Source: Thermoleophilia bacterium (GTDB lineage: Bacteria > Actinomycetota > Thermoleophilia > RBG-16-64-13). Taken from it: 64,000 nucleotides of DNA. The DNA lies in NCBI GenBank assembly GCA_026415615.1, contig JAOAGT010000002.1:186001-250000 (forward strand). The letters run 5' to 3'. The notes beneath the pieces were generated by a model. It was not told where the DNA came from. It ran no database searches and was given only the letters and a program-made list of their open reading frames with translations. The translations under genes and the position numbers were made by a program. Positions 1 through 8,815 of this stretch are shown one piece after another (within the stretch, counting starts at the first letter, position 1; each line of letters starts with the position of its first letter).

Positions 1-649
1 CGCGCAGGATTCCGTTGATTCCAGCCATAAGGTCTGAGTGAAGGCGCACGTAACGCTTTCCCTCTCCCATGAGCTTTTGTACATAGGCTTCCTTGCCAAC
101 GGCGGTGGCGCGAAAGACACCGCTACCTGCCACCACAAAGCTGCCCGAGAGAAGCTGATCCCCTGGCTCCTTGAGCACAGGAACCGACTCTCCGGTGAGA
201 AGAGACTCATCTACCTCTAGGCTCTGCGATTCCAAGACTTGTCCATCAGCGACGATCTGATCTCCAGCAGAAACGACCAGAATGTCGTCAAGAACTACCT
301 CTCCTACCGGGATCTCGGTCTGCGCGCCGTCGCGTATCACTTTGGCGGCTGGGGCAGTGAGTACAGTCAAGCGGTCAAGGACGATCTTGGCCCGCAGCTC
401 TTGCACTATGCCAATCAGGGAATTGATCACGATGATCGAGCCGAACAGGCCGTCCTTCCAGGAGCCGAACACCATCACGGCGACAAACAGGACACCGAGG
501 ATGAGGTTAAACCAGGTAAAGACGTTGTCCCGAATGATGTCCCAAGTGGTGCGGCCGCCAGGACGCGGGGCGACGTTCACCTGCCCAGCCCTAACTCGCG
601 CAATGACTTCCGCCGAGCTTAGTCCAGTCTTCCAGTTGCGTTCAGTCAT
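1..649 (-). CDS. P-type cation ATPase, CtpE-like (partial, N-terminal part)
   Basis: Reading the minus strand from an ATG at 649 gives 216 residues that run off the left edge of the window. The visible part has an N-terminal cytoplasmic segment, a membrane pair at about residues 44-62 and 66-84, and the actuator domain with DESLLTGES at 147-155, whose TGES loop drives dephosphorylation in P-type ATPases. The segment around NSLIGIVQELRAK resembles mycobacterial CtpE, a calcium-type P2 ATPase, from memory. The phosphorylation motif DKTGT lies outside the window. The start codon overlaps the stop of the upstream transporter gene as ATGA, so the two are probably translationally coupled. Cation specificity cannot be read from this fragment. 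Confidence 0.85.
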   Translation of the reverse strand, partial: MTERNWKTGLSSAEVIARVRAGQVNVAPRPGGRTTWDIIRDNVFTWFNLILGVLFVAVMVFGSWKDGLFGSIIVINSLIGIVQELRAKIVLDRLTVLTAPAAKVIRDGAQTEIPVGEVVLDDILVVSAGDQIVADGQVLESQSLEVDESLLTGESVPVLKEPGDQLLSGSFVVAGSGVFRATAVGKEAYVQKLMGEGKRYVRLHSDLMAGINGILR

Positions 650-2400
650 GACCTAGGAGGGCTGTCGGATCTTTGCTGGCCGGTTTTGCTTGCAAGTATG
701 GCCTTGACCTGGTCCGTGTCCTCGGGTGTGATTACCGGCCGAATGAACTTGCCCACGTCTAGCACGAGGGCGCGCGTCTTGTGGGGGCGTTTTGGATCAA
801 GATGAAAATAGTGTCTAAAGTCACTTGAGCCCCAAATTCGCCACTGCCCTGTCGCCGGACCGATGGTGACTTCGCTTACACTCTTGATGCGGTGGTACGG
901 AATCGTCTTCTTGTTTCCGAACGGAAAGTAATAGCCATCTATGATGAGCCTCTCTTCCGTGCACTCAATCCACCGGTCTTTGTACAGGACCAGAGGCTGG
1001 GTCGAGGGGGGCGAGTCGTTGCCTTTGAGCCCATCAGGATTGGCCTTTACGCGTGAAGCGGCAACGCCCAATACACACATCGCGGCAAATAAAGTGAAGC
1101 TTATCCGCGCGCTGGTGAGCAGGTTAGGATAGTCAGCCGGGCCGATAGCGTGACGGCCGACCACCACAGCAAGCACCAGTGTGGCAAGACCAATGCTCAT
1201 GGTTTGGCCAGTTACTCGCATGGTGGCAAGCGTTGCCGACGCCAGCCCAACATAGCGCTTTTCGACGCTGCTCATGATGGCGTTGGTAATCGGAGAAGCA
1301 AAGAAGGCATAGCCCAACCCCAAGATGCAAAGAGTGGTGATGATGTACCAATAAGGCGTATTTGCGCTGAGGAATGCGAAGGCGATGAGACCTATCGTAC
1401 ACAGCGTCATCCCCCCGGTAGCTACGAGCCGGGGCTGGACTCGGTCGGTCAGGCGCCCCGCCGCTGGAGAGAAGGCTGCCTGAATAGCGGTGCCTGTCAC
1501 CAACACCAACCCGGCTGTCTGTGGGTCTAGGCTCCGGTTGTACTGAAGGTAAAGGCTCATGAGAAAAGTCATGGCGGCAGTGGACGCGTAGTTGATCAAG
1601 GAGGCGAGGTTCGAAAAAAGAAAAACCGGATTTCGCCTAAGTAGCGAAACGTTAAGCACCGGATCAGCAGCATGGCTTTCCCACCAGAGGAAGAGAGCAA
1701 TTCCCACAACGCCAGCTGCAATGAGGATTCCGCCGGTAAGCCCGGGCAAGTAGGAAAACCCCAGGAGCAAGGCCGAAAGAGCCACGGCCCAGACTGCCGA
1801 GCCAAACACGTCAAAGGCTCCGCGGCGAGGTTCCTTCCACTCAACCCCTCGCAGCCAGATGATGGGAACCAGACAGTTTGCAAGGCTTAGAATCCCAGAA
1901 ACCCAGAATAAGCCTCGCCAGCCTAAGTGGTGAGATATGACTCCGCCCAGCACAGGCCCTAGAGTAAGCCCTATGTAGACCCCGGCAACCTGAATTCCGA
2001 GTGCCCGCCCCCGCTTTTCTTGGGGGAAAGCCAGTGTCACCATGGCGGTGTTGGTGGCAAAGATCAGGGCGGATGCCAAACCTTGAAGAACACGGATAAC
2101 AAGCAGAGTTCCTTCAGATGGGGCGAACGCTCCCGCGAAAGTGACTATCGTAAATAGCACAACTCCAATGAGGAACAGGCGCTTGCGCCCGTACAAATCA
2201 CCCAACCTGCCCATCGGCATAAGGATTGCTCCGGTCGCCAGGATGAAAGAAAGCCCCATCCAGCCAAGGACAACCGCGGACACGTTAAACTCTGTCTGAA
2301 TGAGCGGAAGAGCAATATTGATGGAGGACATCATGAAGGTGCTCACGAATCCTGCAAAGGCAGTTGAAATGAGCACCGCTTTTTGCCGAGATTGTTCCAT
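646..2400 (-). CDS. MFS efflux transporter with C-terminal PH-like domain
   Basis: A 584-residue protein. Residues 1 to about 455 form a major facilitator transporter of the EmrB/QacA drug-resistance type: motif A as GRLGDLYGRKR near residue 64 and a motif C-like stretch GVYIGLTLGPVLGG near 140. From about residue 463 the chain leaves the membrane and continues for some 120 residues with a strand-rich, PH-like pattern (WIECTEERLIIDGYYFPFG, then IPYHRIKSVSEV), which is not part of ordinary MFS proteins. No clear Shine-Dalgarno sequence precedes the ATG. It forms an ATGA overlap with the P-type ATPase gene. The transport substrate is unknown; the tail may be regulatory. Confidence 0.85.
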   Translation of the reverse strand: MEQSRQKAVLISTAFAGFVSTFMMSSINIALPLIQTEFNVSAVVLGWMGLSFILATGAILMPMGRLGDLYGRKRLFLIGVVLFTIVTFAGAFAPSEGTLLVIRVLQGLASALIFATNTAMVTLAFPQEKRGRALGIQVAGVYIGLTLGPVLGGVISHHLGWRGLFWVSGILSLANCLVPIIWLRGVEWKEPRRGAFDVFGSAVWAVALSALLLGFSYLPGLTGGILIAAGVVGIALFLWWESHAADPVLNVSLLRRNPVFLFSNLASLINYASTAAMTFLMSLYLQYNRSLDPQTAGLVLVTGTAIQAAFSPAAGRLTDRVQPRLVATGGMTLCTIGLIAFAFLSANTPYWYIITTLCILGLGYAFFASPITNAIMSSVEKRYVGLASATLATMRVTGQTMSIGLATLVLAVVVGRHAIGPADYPNLLTSARISFTLFAAMCVLGVAASRVKANPDGLKGNDSPPSTQPLVLYKDRWIECTEERLIIDGYYFPFGNKKTIPYHRIKSVSEVTIGPATGQWRIWGSSDFRHYFHLDPKRPHKTRALVLDVGKFIRPVITPEDTDQVKAILASKTGQQRSDSPPRS

Positions 2401-2483
2401 GGACTAATAGGCTAGCACAGGCGAGAAAGAGAGGGCTTTCCTGTATACTCTGCCTTCCCGAACCGATATTGGGAGCGTAGCTG

Positions 2484-3842
2484 ATGAGGACTGATCTTGT
2501 AAGTCCGTCGTCGGCGCATCTGCAGTACGCCATACGGGACATCGTCAAATTCGGCGAGCTAGTGCGCCGGCACGGAGTAGAAGTTACTTGGGAAAACATC
2601 GGGGATCCCATCGCCAAGGGGGAGAAGGTAGCCCCTTGGATACGGGAGATCCTCCACCAAGTCATCGAGATGGATGACTCCTGGGGGTACTGTCCAACTG
2701 AAGGATTCTTGGAAGCCCGGGAGGCTCTTGCTGCACATGTGAATGCCCGAGGCGGCGCGCAAGTCGCCGCTTCTGACATCATATTCTTCAATGGAGTGGC
2801 CGACGCGGTAGCTAAGGTGTACGGCTTTCTCAGCCCTCACGCCCGAGTGATTGGTCCGTCACCGGCGTACAGCACTCACTCTTCCGCCGAGTCGGCTCAC
2901 TGCGCTTTGCCGCATCTTACCTATGATCTAGATCCCGATAACGGGTGGCTTCCGGATCTAGAAGATCTGCAGCGCAAGGTGGAGAAGAATCCTTCGATCG
3001 CGGGCATTCTCATCATCAATCCGAACAACCCAACCGGGGCTGTGTATCCCGTGGAGGTCCTTGAGCGGATAGTAGACCTGGCGCGCAAGTACAACCTTTT
3101 CTTGGTGGCCGATGAAATCTACATCCACATGGTTTATCCGGGGGCGGAGACCGTGCACCTTTCCCAGGTGGCCACTGACGTGCCAGCCATAGTTATGCGC
3201 GGCATCTCCAAGGAGCTTCCCTGGCCGGGGGCGCGGTGCGGATGGATAGAGGTGCTCAACCGCTCGAGGGACCAGAATTTCTCGGCCTACGTTGACTCCA
3301 TCGTGGCTGCCAAGCGGCTTGAGGTCTGCTCCACCAGCGGGCCCCAATTAGTGGTACCGCGGGTGTTTGAAGATCCTCGTTATCCGGAGCACCTGGCCGC
3401 CCGGGCGCGTATGTACGCGAGCCGTGCCCGAGAGGCGTATGAGGCTCTCAAGGATGTTCCAGGGATCAAAGTGCATCAGGCGCAGGGGGCCTTCTACATG
3501 ACCGTCCTATTTGAGCACGGGTCGCTCAACCACGACAACAGCTTGCCTATAGAGAACCCTGCACTTAGAGAGATAGTGCAGCAGCAGTGCAAGAACGCTG
3601 CTCCGGATGCCCGGTTTGTGTACCAGCTGCTGGCCTCAACCGGCATCTGCGTAGTCCCACTTACCGGCTTCTACACGCAGCATCTGGGATTCCGCTTTAC
3701 TCTGCTTGAGACCGACGACGCCAAGAGGGCCTGGATCTTCAGCACCCTGGCAGAGGCTTTGCGCCGCTATCTCGAGGGTGGCAAAAAGCACCATGCCCCA
3801 GTAACTGGTGCGAGCGGTGCGAGAAAAGTCCGAGCTCTTTAG
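2484..3842 (+). CDS. PLP-dependent aminotransferase, class I/II
   Basis: A 452-residue fold-type I aminotransferase. Visible landmarks are NPNNPTGAVYP, the PLP-ring aspartate in ADEIYIHMVYP, and the Schiff-base lysine K243 in ISKELPWPGARCGW. Such enzymes move an amino group between an amino acid and a 2-oxoacid in the cytoplasm. The sequence does not fix the substrate; the family includes aspartate, alanine and aromatic aminotransferases. The gene is divergent from the MFS/ATPase operon, with a possible -10 TATACT at 2444-2449. The ATG at 2484 is the only good start near the conserved N-terminus. Confidence 0.88.
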   Translation: MRTDLVSPSSAHLQYAIRDIVKFGELVRRHGVEVTWENIGDPIAKGEKVAPWIREILHQVIEMDDSWGYCPTEGFLEAREALAAHVNARGGAQVAASDIIFFNGVADAVAKVYGFLSPHARVIGPSPAYSTHSSAESAHCALPHLTYDLDPDNGWLPDLEDLQRKVEKNPSIAGILIINPNNPTGAVYPVEVLERIVDLARKYNLFLVADEIYIHMVYPGAETVHLSQVATDVPAIVMRGISKELPWPGARCGWIEVLNRSRDQNFSAYVDSIVAAKRLEVCSTSGPQLVVPRVFEDPRYPEHLAARARMYASRAREAYEALKDVPGIKVHQAQGAFYMTVLFEHGSLNHDNSLPIENPALREIVQQQCKNAAPDARFVYQLLASTGICVVPLTGFYTQHLGFRFTLLETDDAKRAWIFSTLAEALRRYLEGGKKHHAPVTGASGARKVRAL

Positions 3843-3878
3843 CGCAGCAGAGTTCCGCGCGGGCCAGGCGGCGTTTTC

Positions 3879-4340
3879 TCACCCTTGCTCGGAGTTCATG
3901 TGGGCAAGCTTAGCCTGAAGAGCCGAGATCTGCCGGCCTACCACATAGCCTACGCCCTTTAGGACTCGGTAGCCTATGTGGTTGTTTATCTCGAAGATCT
4001 CTCGCAGTCTGTTGCCGTTGATTACAATCAGATCGCATTTCTCCTTGGTGACGGTGCTGGCAGTGAAAATATAGGGTCCCGTGAGGGTGGACCAGCCGAT
4101 GATCTGACCGGGGCCGAGCTCATCTACAGCGATGTCGCGACCGTCAGGGCCCGTCGCAAGCACCGTGACTGTCCCGCTTCTAATGAGATACAACGTATTA
4201 GCGGGCGCTCCAGTACGGGTGAGGTAGGCGCCTTGGCCCAATTCCTCCTTGCGCGCGACCTTGGCAACAATTTCAAGTTCTCTGTCGTTGAGTTCCTGGA
4301 AAAGCTTGAACTCGCGTAGTTCGTCTGGGTGCGGGAGCAT
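3879..4340 (-). CDS. Stand-alone cyclic-nucleotide-binding domain protein
   Basis: A 153-residue protein made almost entirely of one CRP/FNR-type cyclic-nucleotide-binding beta-roll. It opens with LFQELNDRELEIVAKVARKE, continues with the glycine turns GAYLTRTGAPANTLYLIRSG, and has the phosphate-cassette region DELGPGQIIGWSTL. The arginine usually found in the cAMP cassette is not obvious, so the ligand is uncertain. After the domain there is only a helical tail (about residues 115-153) and no helix-turn-helix, so it is not a complete CRP-type transcription factor. A GGGGG-type ribosome site precedes the ATG. It stands alone and converges on the aminotransferase. Confidence 0.8.
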   Translation of the reverse strand: MLPHPDELREFKLFQELNDRELEIVAKVARKEELGQGAYLTRTGAPANTLYLIRSGTVTVLATGPDGRDIAVDELGPGQIIGWSTLTGPYIFTASTVTKEKCDLIVINGNRLREIFEINNHIGYRVLKGVGYVVGRQISALQAKLAHMNSEQG

Positions 4341-4513
4341 CTATCCCCCTTCACTTGCTGGTGGCCTGCTTTTACTTGTGACCTGATTCTGCTGGCATTC
4401 CGGTGCTGCCATGGAGTGAATGGTTGGTTCTATAGTCTCCACCCCGGAAGGGGGGTTGTCAATCGGTAGCGCGCGCTATTCACTCGGTGGCATGCGCTAT
4501 TCTGGAGATCTCG

Positions 4514-5509
4514 ATGATGAGAAGTAGATTGAACATACTGCGTCACTCGCTGCGCGCTAGCCGAGCTCGGGGGGTCCTGCTTAGCGTCGCTGCGTACGTC
4601 GTAGCTGTTGGAGTAGCTGCATTGGCCATCACGGTCTCCGGGCTCCAGCACCCACTAGCAGTCCTGGGCTTGGGGACTCTTGTTGCGACCTGTGTGGTCT
4701 TCGCGGTGTCGGTACTTGTGGACAATTCCAGTGTGTACGATCCTTACTGGAGTCTGCAGCCCCTAGCTTTCCTGGCCTACTATCTGGGACGAGCGGGGAG
4801 CAAGCCTGGCGTCCCGCAAGTTGTAGTATCCGTACTGGTGTTCTTGTACGCGCTTAGGTTGACCAGCAATTTTTACCGAGACTGGCCGGGGCTGAGTAAA
4901 GAAGACTTTCGATACGTCGCGTTTAGGCGGCGCGCCCGCCGCGCTTATTGGGCGGTCAGCTTCTTCGGGATTCATCTGTTTCCTACGATTGCGGTCTACC
5001 TGGGTTGCCTTCCTCTGTACGCAATTTTCGCGGCCGGGCGCGCCAGACTTGGCTGGCTGCACATTGTTGGAGCGCTAGTGTTAGCGGCGGCCATAATCCT
5101 TGCGTTTGTGGCCGACGAGCAGCTGCGGACGTTTCGCAAGAGCAATGCCAACCGGGGGAAAGTCATGCAGCAGGGAATTTGGCGGTATAGCCGCCATCCG
5201 AATTACTTGGGAGAAATTCTGACTTGGTGGGGGCTCTGGCTGTTTGCTCTGGGCACGGGGCTTGAGTGGTGGTGGACTATTTGTGGGGCTGCGGTGATCA
5301 CCCTGCTGTTTGTCAGCGTCAGCATTCCCATGATGGAGCAGCGTCTATTGCTTACTCGTGACGGTTACGCGGCATACCAGAGAGTTACCCCGGTCTTGTT
5401 TCCGCGGCTTCTCATTCTACGAGCAAGGGAGGCTTCTACTGGGACACAGGCGCCTCACCCAAGCGCTGATCCGCAAGCTCAGGCTGCTTCTTCTGAGAGT
5501 AGTGAATGA
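4514..5509 (+). CDS. DUF1295 family membrane protein (steroid-reductase/ICMT-like)
   Basis: A multi-pass membrane protein of 331 residues. The C-terminal half carries the family signature SRHPNYLGEILTWWGLWLF, as in DUF1295 and isoprenylcysteine methyltransferase/steroid 5-alpha-reductase-like proteins, which bind NADPH or SAM at the membrane. The reaction is unknown. I chose the ATG at 4514 because GGAG lies 6 bases upstream; an in-frame GTG at 4487 would add nine residues. The last 74 bases overlap the 3' end of the MFS gene on the other strand, so the Ala/Ser/Gln-rich tail is probably unconstrained. Confidence 0.8.
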   Translation: MMRSRLNILRHSLRASRARGVLLSVAAYVVAVGVAALAITVSGLQHPLAVLGLGTLVATCVVFAVSVLVDNSSVYDPYWSLQPLAFLAYYLGRAGSKPGVPQVVVSVLVFLYALRLTSNFYRDWPGLSKEDFRYVAFRRRARRAYWAVSFFGIHLFPTIAVYLGCLPLYAIFAAGRARLGWLHIVGALVLAAAIILAFVADEQLRTFRKSNANRGKVMQQGIWRYSRHPNYLGEILTWWGLWLFALGTGLEWWWTICGAAVITLLFVSVSIPMMEQRLLLTRDGYAAYQRVTPVLFPRLLILRAREASTGTQAPHPSADPQAQAASSESSE

Positions 5510-6665
5510 GGAGAGAAAGAAGAGCGTAAGCGAGAGCTGGCACGGCAACAGCGGCTAGAGCCGTCTTGAATCCTGTGGCGTCTGCCAGGGGACCCATGAT
5601 GTAGGGGAAGGTGATACTTCCTAGCCCACCGGAAAGAACGAAGAGCGACGAAGCCACGCTAGCCTGCCAACCAGGAAAGCGCCCAGAGAAGCTGCCGATT
5701 AGCCCATAGGAAGCAGATGCGCCCAATCCGGCACCTACTGTAAGCGCCAGAGAGCCAACGTGAGAAGGAACTACTGCTACCAAGACCGTGAACACAGCCA
5801 TGGTCAGGGCGCAGATCAGGATAAGGCGAGAAGGAGCAAATCTTTGGCTAAGCGGCATCATAATCAGCCGTCCCACAATCAACCCGATCCAAAACAGAGT
5901 AACCGAAAAACCTGCAGCGGTTTCGCTTGCGCCAAAGACCTCGATCTGGAACTTGGGGAGCCAAACATTCAGAGTCATTTCGGCTCCAACGTAGGTGAAA
6001 CCCGCTCCGACCATTCCCAAGAGCAGTCCCGGATTGTACCTGATCACCTCCACAAGATGCCGGCCACGCACATTTTGGCGCCCGGTGATGTCCAAGAGCG
6101 GCAAAAAGGCACAAGCTAGAGCGACCGACAGCGAAAGCACTCCCTCTACGACAAGGACCATCCGCCAGCTTGCTCCTTGGTCCAGTGCCGCCCCGACAAT
6201 TAACGGGACTGCCATCATTGCTAGGGCAAAAAACATAATCATTTTGAGGGCGGCAGTGGCAGCGTTTCTTCTCATGTGAGCCGCCTGCCACATCCAGCAG
6301 GTACCGTTCATTAACGCTCCGCTAAAGCCGATCACCAGGTAGATGACAAAGAGCGACCAAAGGTCGAAGGCTCCCAGCCCCGCCCCCGCTAGACTCACAC
6401 CTTGTAGAGCTGTTCCGCCCACCAGAATAGTCTTGGCCGATACACGGGCAAGGACGGTGTTAAGAATCACTATGCCGGAGACATTGCCAACAAACAGCCC
6501 GGCGCTGACCAGACCTCCCCGGTCCAGCGGCACACCCAGGTCGGTCATCATGGCGTGGAGAAGCGCCCCTACGGACACGATGGCCATGGCGCATAGAAAC
6601 TGGACCGGGTAGATGGGAATCCGGTACCTTAGCCCAGGATTGGCGGGTTGCGCAATGCTGTTCAT
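5436..6665 (-). CDS. MFS transporter
   Basis: A 409-residue major facilitator protein with about twelve hydrophobic helices. It is very poor in charged residues and has short loops such as MRRNAATAALKM after helix 4 and SQRFAPSRLI in the central region. Overall it looks like a nitrate/oxalate-formate or sugar-acid type MFS member, but I cannot assign a substrate. The ATG at 6665 has no clear Shine-Dalgarno sequence, and an inverted repeat (TGTCAT-N4-ATGACA) sits immediately upstream. Its 3' end overlaps the convergent DUF1295 gene by 74 bases. Confidence 0.82.
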   Translation of the reverse strand: MNSIAQPANPGLRYRIPIYPVQFLCAMAIVSVGALLHAMMTDLGVPLDRGGLVSAGLFVGNVSGIVILNTVLARVSAKTILVGGTALQGVSLAGAGLGAFDLWSLFVIYLVIGFSGALMNGTCWMWQAAHMRRNAATAALKMIMFFALAMMAVPLIVGAALDQGASWRMVLVVEGVLSLSVALACAFLPLLDITGRQNVRGRHLVEVIRYNPGLLLGMVGAGFTYVGAEMTLNVWLPKFQIEVFGASETAAGFSVTLFWIGLIVGRLIMMPLSQRFAPSRLILICALTMAVFTVLVAVVPSHVGSLALTVGAGLGASASYGLIGSFSGRFPGWQASVASSLFVLSGGLGSITFPYIMGPLADATGFKTALAAVAVPALAYALLSLLIHYSQKKQPELADQRLGEAPVSQ

Positions 6666-6666
6666 T

Positions 6667-6682
6667 TGTCATCAAAATGACA
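6667..6682. promoter_or_regulatory. Inverted repeat just upstream of the MFS gene
   Basis: TGTCAT CAAA ATGACA is a perfect 6-bp inverted repeat with a 4-base spacer, two bases upstream of the MFS ATG at 6665 and in the intergenic space shared with the divergent ZIP gene. It could be an operator or an RNA hairpin occluding the start. The functional assignment is inference from position and symmetry. Confidence 0.35.
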
Positions 6683-6719
6683 CGCCGAAAGCAAAAATGC
6701 TACCGTTTGGGGCGGTGAC

Positions 6720-6745
6720 GGGCGCTGATTGCGGGCGCTGATTAC
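6720..6745. repeat. Tandem 13-bp direct repeat
   Basis: GGGCGCTGATTGC is followed immediately by GGGCGCTGATTAC (12/13 identical) between the divergent MFS and ZIP genes. Confidence 0.75.
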
Positions 6746-6779
6746 GTATAAGAGCACGGAGTAAAACGCAGATAGCCCT

Positions 6780-7586
6780 ATGGAGACTTTTGCTGCTGCA
6801 AGTCCTGTACTGCAGGCTCTCTTGGCCGGAGTCTTTACGTGGCTTATGACTGCGGCGGGCGCAGCGCTTGTGTTCGGTCTTAAGTCCATGAGGCGGGGAC
6901 TCTCGGACCTCATGCTGGGATTTGCTGCTGGCGTCATGATTGCCGCCAGTGTGTGGTCGCTCTTAATCCCGGCCATGGAGATGGAAGCTAGAGCGGGACG
7001 ACCCGAATGGGTAGCAGCCTTGGTGGGCTTTATTTGTGGCGGCGCCTTTTTGTTCGTCTTGGACCGAATTCTTCCTCATCTTCATCCGGGACTCTCCGCG
7101 GAAGGCGTAGAAGGGGTGGCCACCTCCTGGAGTCGAGCCACTCTTCTTCTGGCGGCCATTACTCTTCACAACATTCCGGAGGGGCTGGCTGTCGGTGTCG
7201 CCTTTGGGGCCGCTGCTGAGGGTGAAGTCACAAGTGTGGCTGCCGCCGCTACTCTTGCCCTGGGAATTGGCATACAGAACCTCCCCGAAGGAGCGGCTGT
7301 GTCTTTGCCACTTCGCGGAGCCGGCCTTTCTAGGAGGCGCAGTTTCTTCTACGGACAGCTCTCTGCGGTGGTTGAGCCCATGGCAGCAGTGCTGGGAGCT
7401 GCCCTGGTGGTTGTAGCTGCTCCTGTGCTTCCCTACATGCTAGCTTTTGCCGCAGGCGCGATGATCTACGTTGTGGTGGAGGAGGTAATTCCCGAATCCC
7501 AGCGAGGGGCAAACACGGATCTTGCCACCGGAGGAGCGATGGCTGGGTTCATAGTCATGATGTTGCTAGACGTGATTCTGGGTTGA
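6780..7586 (+). CDS. ZIP family metal transporter (GufA-like)
   Basis: A 268-residue, eight-helix ZIP permease that imports divalent metals, usually zinc, across the cytoplasmic membrane. The two metal-site helices are clear: HNIPEGLAVGVAFG near residue 130 and GIQNLPEGAAVSLPL near residue 160; the second has Asn-Leu-Pro-Glu-Gly, as in the GufA branch. The ribosome site before the ATG is weak. The gene is monocistronic and ends in a 13-bp tandem duplication covering its stop codon. Specificity (zinc, iron or manganese) is not determined. Confidence 0.9.
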   Translation: METFAAASPVLQALLAGVFTWLMTAAGAALVFGLKSMRRGLSDLMLGFAAGVMIAASVWSLLIPAMEMEARAGRPEWVAALVGFICGGAFLFVLDRILPHLHPGLSAEGVEGVATSWSRATLLLAAITLHNIPEGLAVGVAFGAAAEGEVTSVAAAATLALGIGIQNLPEGAAVSLPLRGAGLSRRRSFFYGQLSAVVEPMAAVLGAALVVVAAPVLPYMLAFAAGAMIYVVVEEVIPESQRGANTDLATGGAMAGFIVMMLLDVILG

Positions 7587-7599
7587 GTTTCTGGGTTGA
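7574..7599. repeat. Tandem 13-bp duplication across the ZIP stop codon
   Basis: GATTCTGGGTTGA (7574-7586, ending in the ZIP stop) is followed directly by GTTTCTGGGTTGA (7587-7599), 12/13 identical. The second TGA is not in frame with the first. Confidence 0.8.
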
Positions 7600-7663
7600 T
7601 TCCGACGCAAACTTAGCGGGTGCCATGACGACTTCGTCGGTGCTGTGATGAGGAGGACCAAGC

Positions 7664-8596
7664 GTGCACGAGTGGATAGACATAGCCATCGTTGGAGGAG
7701 GACCGGCCGGTCTTACCGCTGCTCTGTATGGCGCGCGGGCGCGGGCCAAGACCGTTGTATTTGAGGCTGGGCTTCCCGGAGGTCAAATTGCCTCAGCGTC
7801 TTGGGTGGAGAATTACCCAGGTTTTCCTGAGGGCATCTCGGGACAAGAGCTAGGCGAGCTCATGTCTAAGCAAGCCGAGAAGGCAGGGGCAGAAATCCGA
7901 ACCCTTGCTCCTGTAGAGAGCATCCAACCTCACGAAAACGGGTTTGTGCTGCGGGTGGAGAACAAAGAGCACTATGCTCGCACTGTCATTTTGGCGACTG
8001 GGGCAGTGCCACGGCGCTTGGGAGTCCCAGGCGAGGCCGAACTTGCCGGCAGAGGGGTCTCTTGGTGCGCTACTTGCGACGGACCTCTTTTTAGGGACAA
8101 GGTCGTTGCTGTAGTAGGAGGAGGAGACTCGGCTACACAGGAAGCTCTCTACTTGGCCAAGATCGCCCGTGAGGTGCACTTGATTCACCGCCGTGACCAA
8201 CTGCGAGCCACGCCTGTTCTGTCTGAGCAATGTTTTGCCCATCCGACGATCACAATGCACTTGTCGTACGTAGTAGAGGAGATCGTAGGCCAAGAGGGAC
8301 GCGTCACTGGGGTAAGACTGCGGTCGCGAAAGGATGGGAGCGAGCTCTTGCTGCCCGTTGACGGGGTTTTTGAATTTGTGGGCACAGATCCACAGAGCGC
8401 TCTGGTGGCCGATCTCTGCGAACGCGACGAGAACGGTTTTGTCAAGGTCGATCGTGAGGGGCGCACTTCTCGGCCTGGACTCTACGCGGCGGGGGATGTT
8501 GCTGACGGCACTTTGAAGCAGGTTGTCACGGCCTGTGGGCAAGGAGCGCAGGCTGCTCAGCACGCGGCCAATTATGCTGCTGGCACCTTAACCTAG
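7664..8596 (+). CDS. trxB: Thioredoxin reductase
   Basis: A 310-residue low-molecular-weight thioredoxin reductase, passing electrons from NAD(P)H through FAD and a disulfide to thioredoxin. The FAD-binding GGGPAG is at the N-terminus, the redox motif CATC is C135-C138, GGGDSATQEA is the pyridine-nucleotide site, and the C-terminal FAD contact region reads GLYAAGDVADG. The length fits the family. GTG at 7664 is preceded by AGGAGGA, which decides the start. No thioredoxin gene is adjacent, so the partner must be encoded elsewhere. Confidence 0.95.
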   Translation: MHEWIDIAIVGGGPAGLTAALYGARARAKTVVFEAGLPGGQIASASWVENYPGFPEGISGQELGELMSKQAEKAGAEIRTLAPVESIQPHENGFVLRVENKEHYARTVILATGAVPRRLGVPGEAELAGRGVSWCATCDGPLFRDKVVAVVGGGDSATQEALYLAKIAREVHLIHRRDQLRATPVLSEQCFAHPTITMHLSYVVEEIVGQEGRVTGVRLRSRKDGSELLLPVDGVFEFVGTDPQSALVADLCERDENGFVKVDREGRTSRPGLYAAGDVADGTLKQVVTACGQGAQAAQHAANYAAGTLT

Positions 8597-8626
8597 ACCT
8601 AAATCACCCGGCCAGCGCCAGCCAGG

Positions 8627-8815
8627 CTAAAGATACCCCGATCCGTTGCCGCCAGACAGGGAATCGGCTCTCTCATCGCGGCTGGAGGAAGCCTCACTTT
8701 GAGCCCTAAAGCTGAGGAACCTATGTCTAGCAGCCACCCAGTACCAAGGAATGACACACAGCGGGCTTACAATGGCAATTGCCCCAAAGATGTGCGTAAA
8801 AATTCCCCAGCCCAT
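8627..8815 (-). CDS. Small membrane protein coupled to the sodium:solute symporter
   Basis: A 62-residue protein with one hydrophobic segment (about residues 5-27: FTHIFGAIAIVSPLCVIPWY), then a basic and Ser-rich tail. Its ATG shares a base with the stop of the upstream symporter gene (TGATG), the arrangement expected for reinitiation, and this is the main reason to believe in it. Small accessory proteins are known beside some SSS and NSS symporters, so it may be a symporter subunit; that role is inference. I recognise no domain. Confidence 0.65.
   Translation of the reverse strand: MGWGIFTHIFGAIAIVSPLCVIPWYWVAARHRFLSFRAQSEASSSRDERADSLSGGNGSGYL

Noticed and set aside
239-656. Two long + strand frames over the first 650 bases
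   Set aside because: They lie opposite the P-type ATPase frame, whose motifs (TGES, membrane pair) prove the minus strand is coding.
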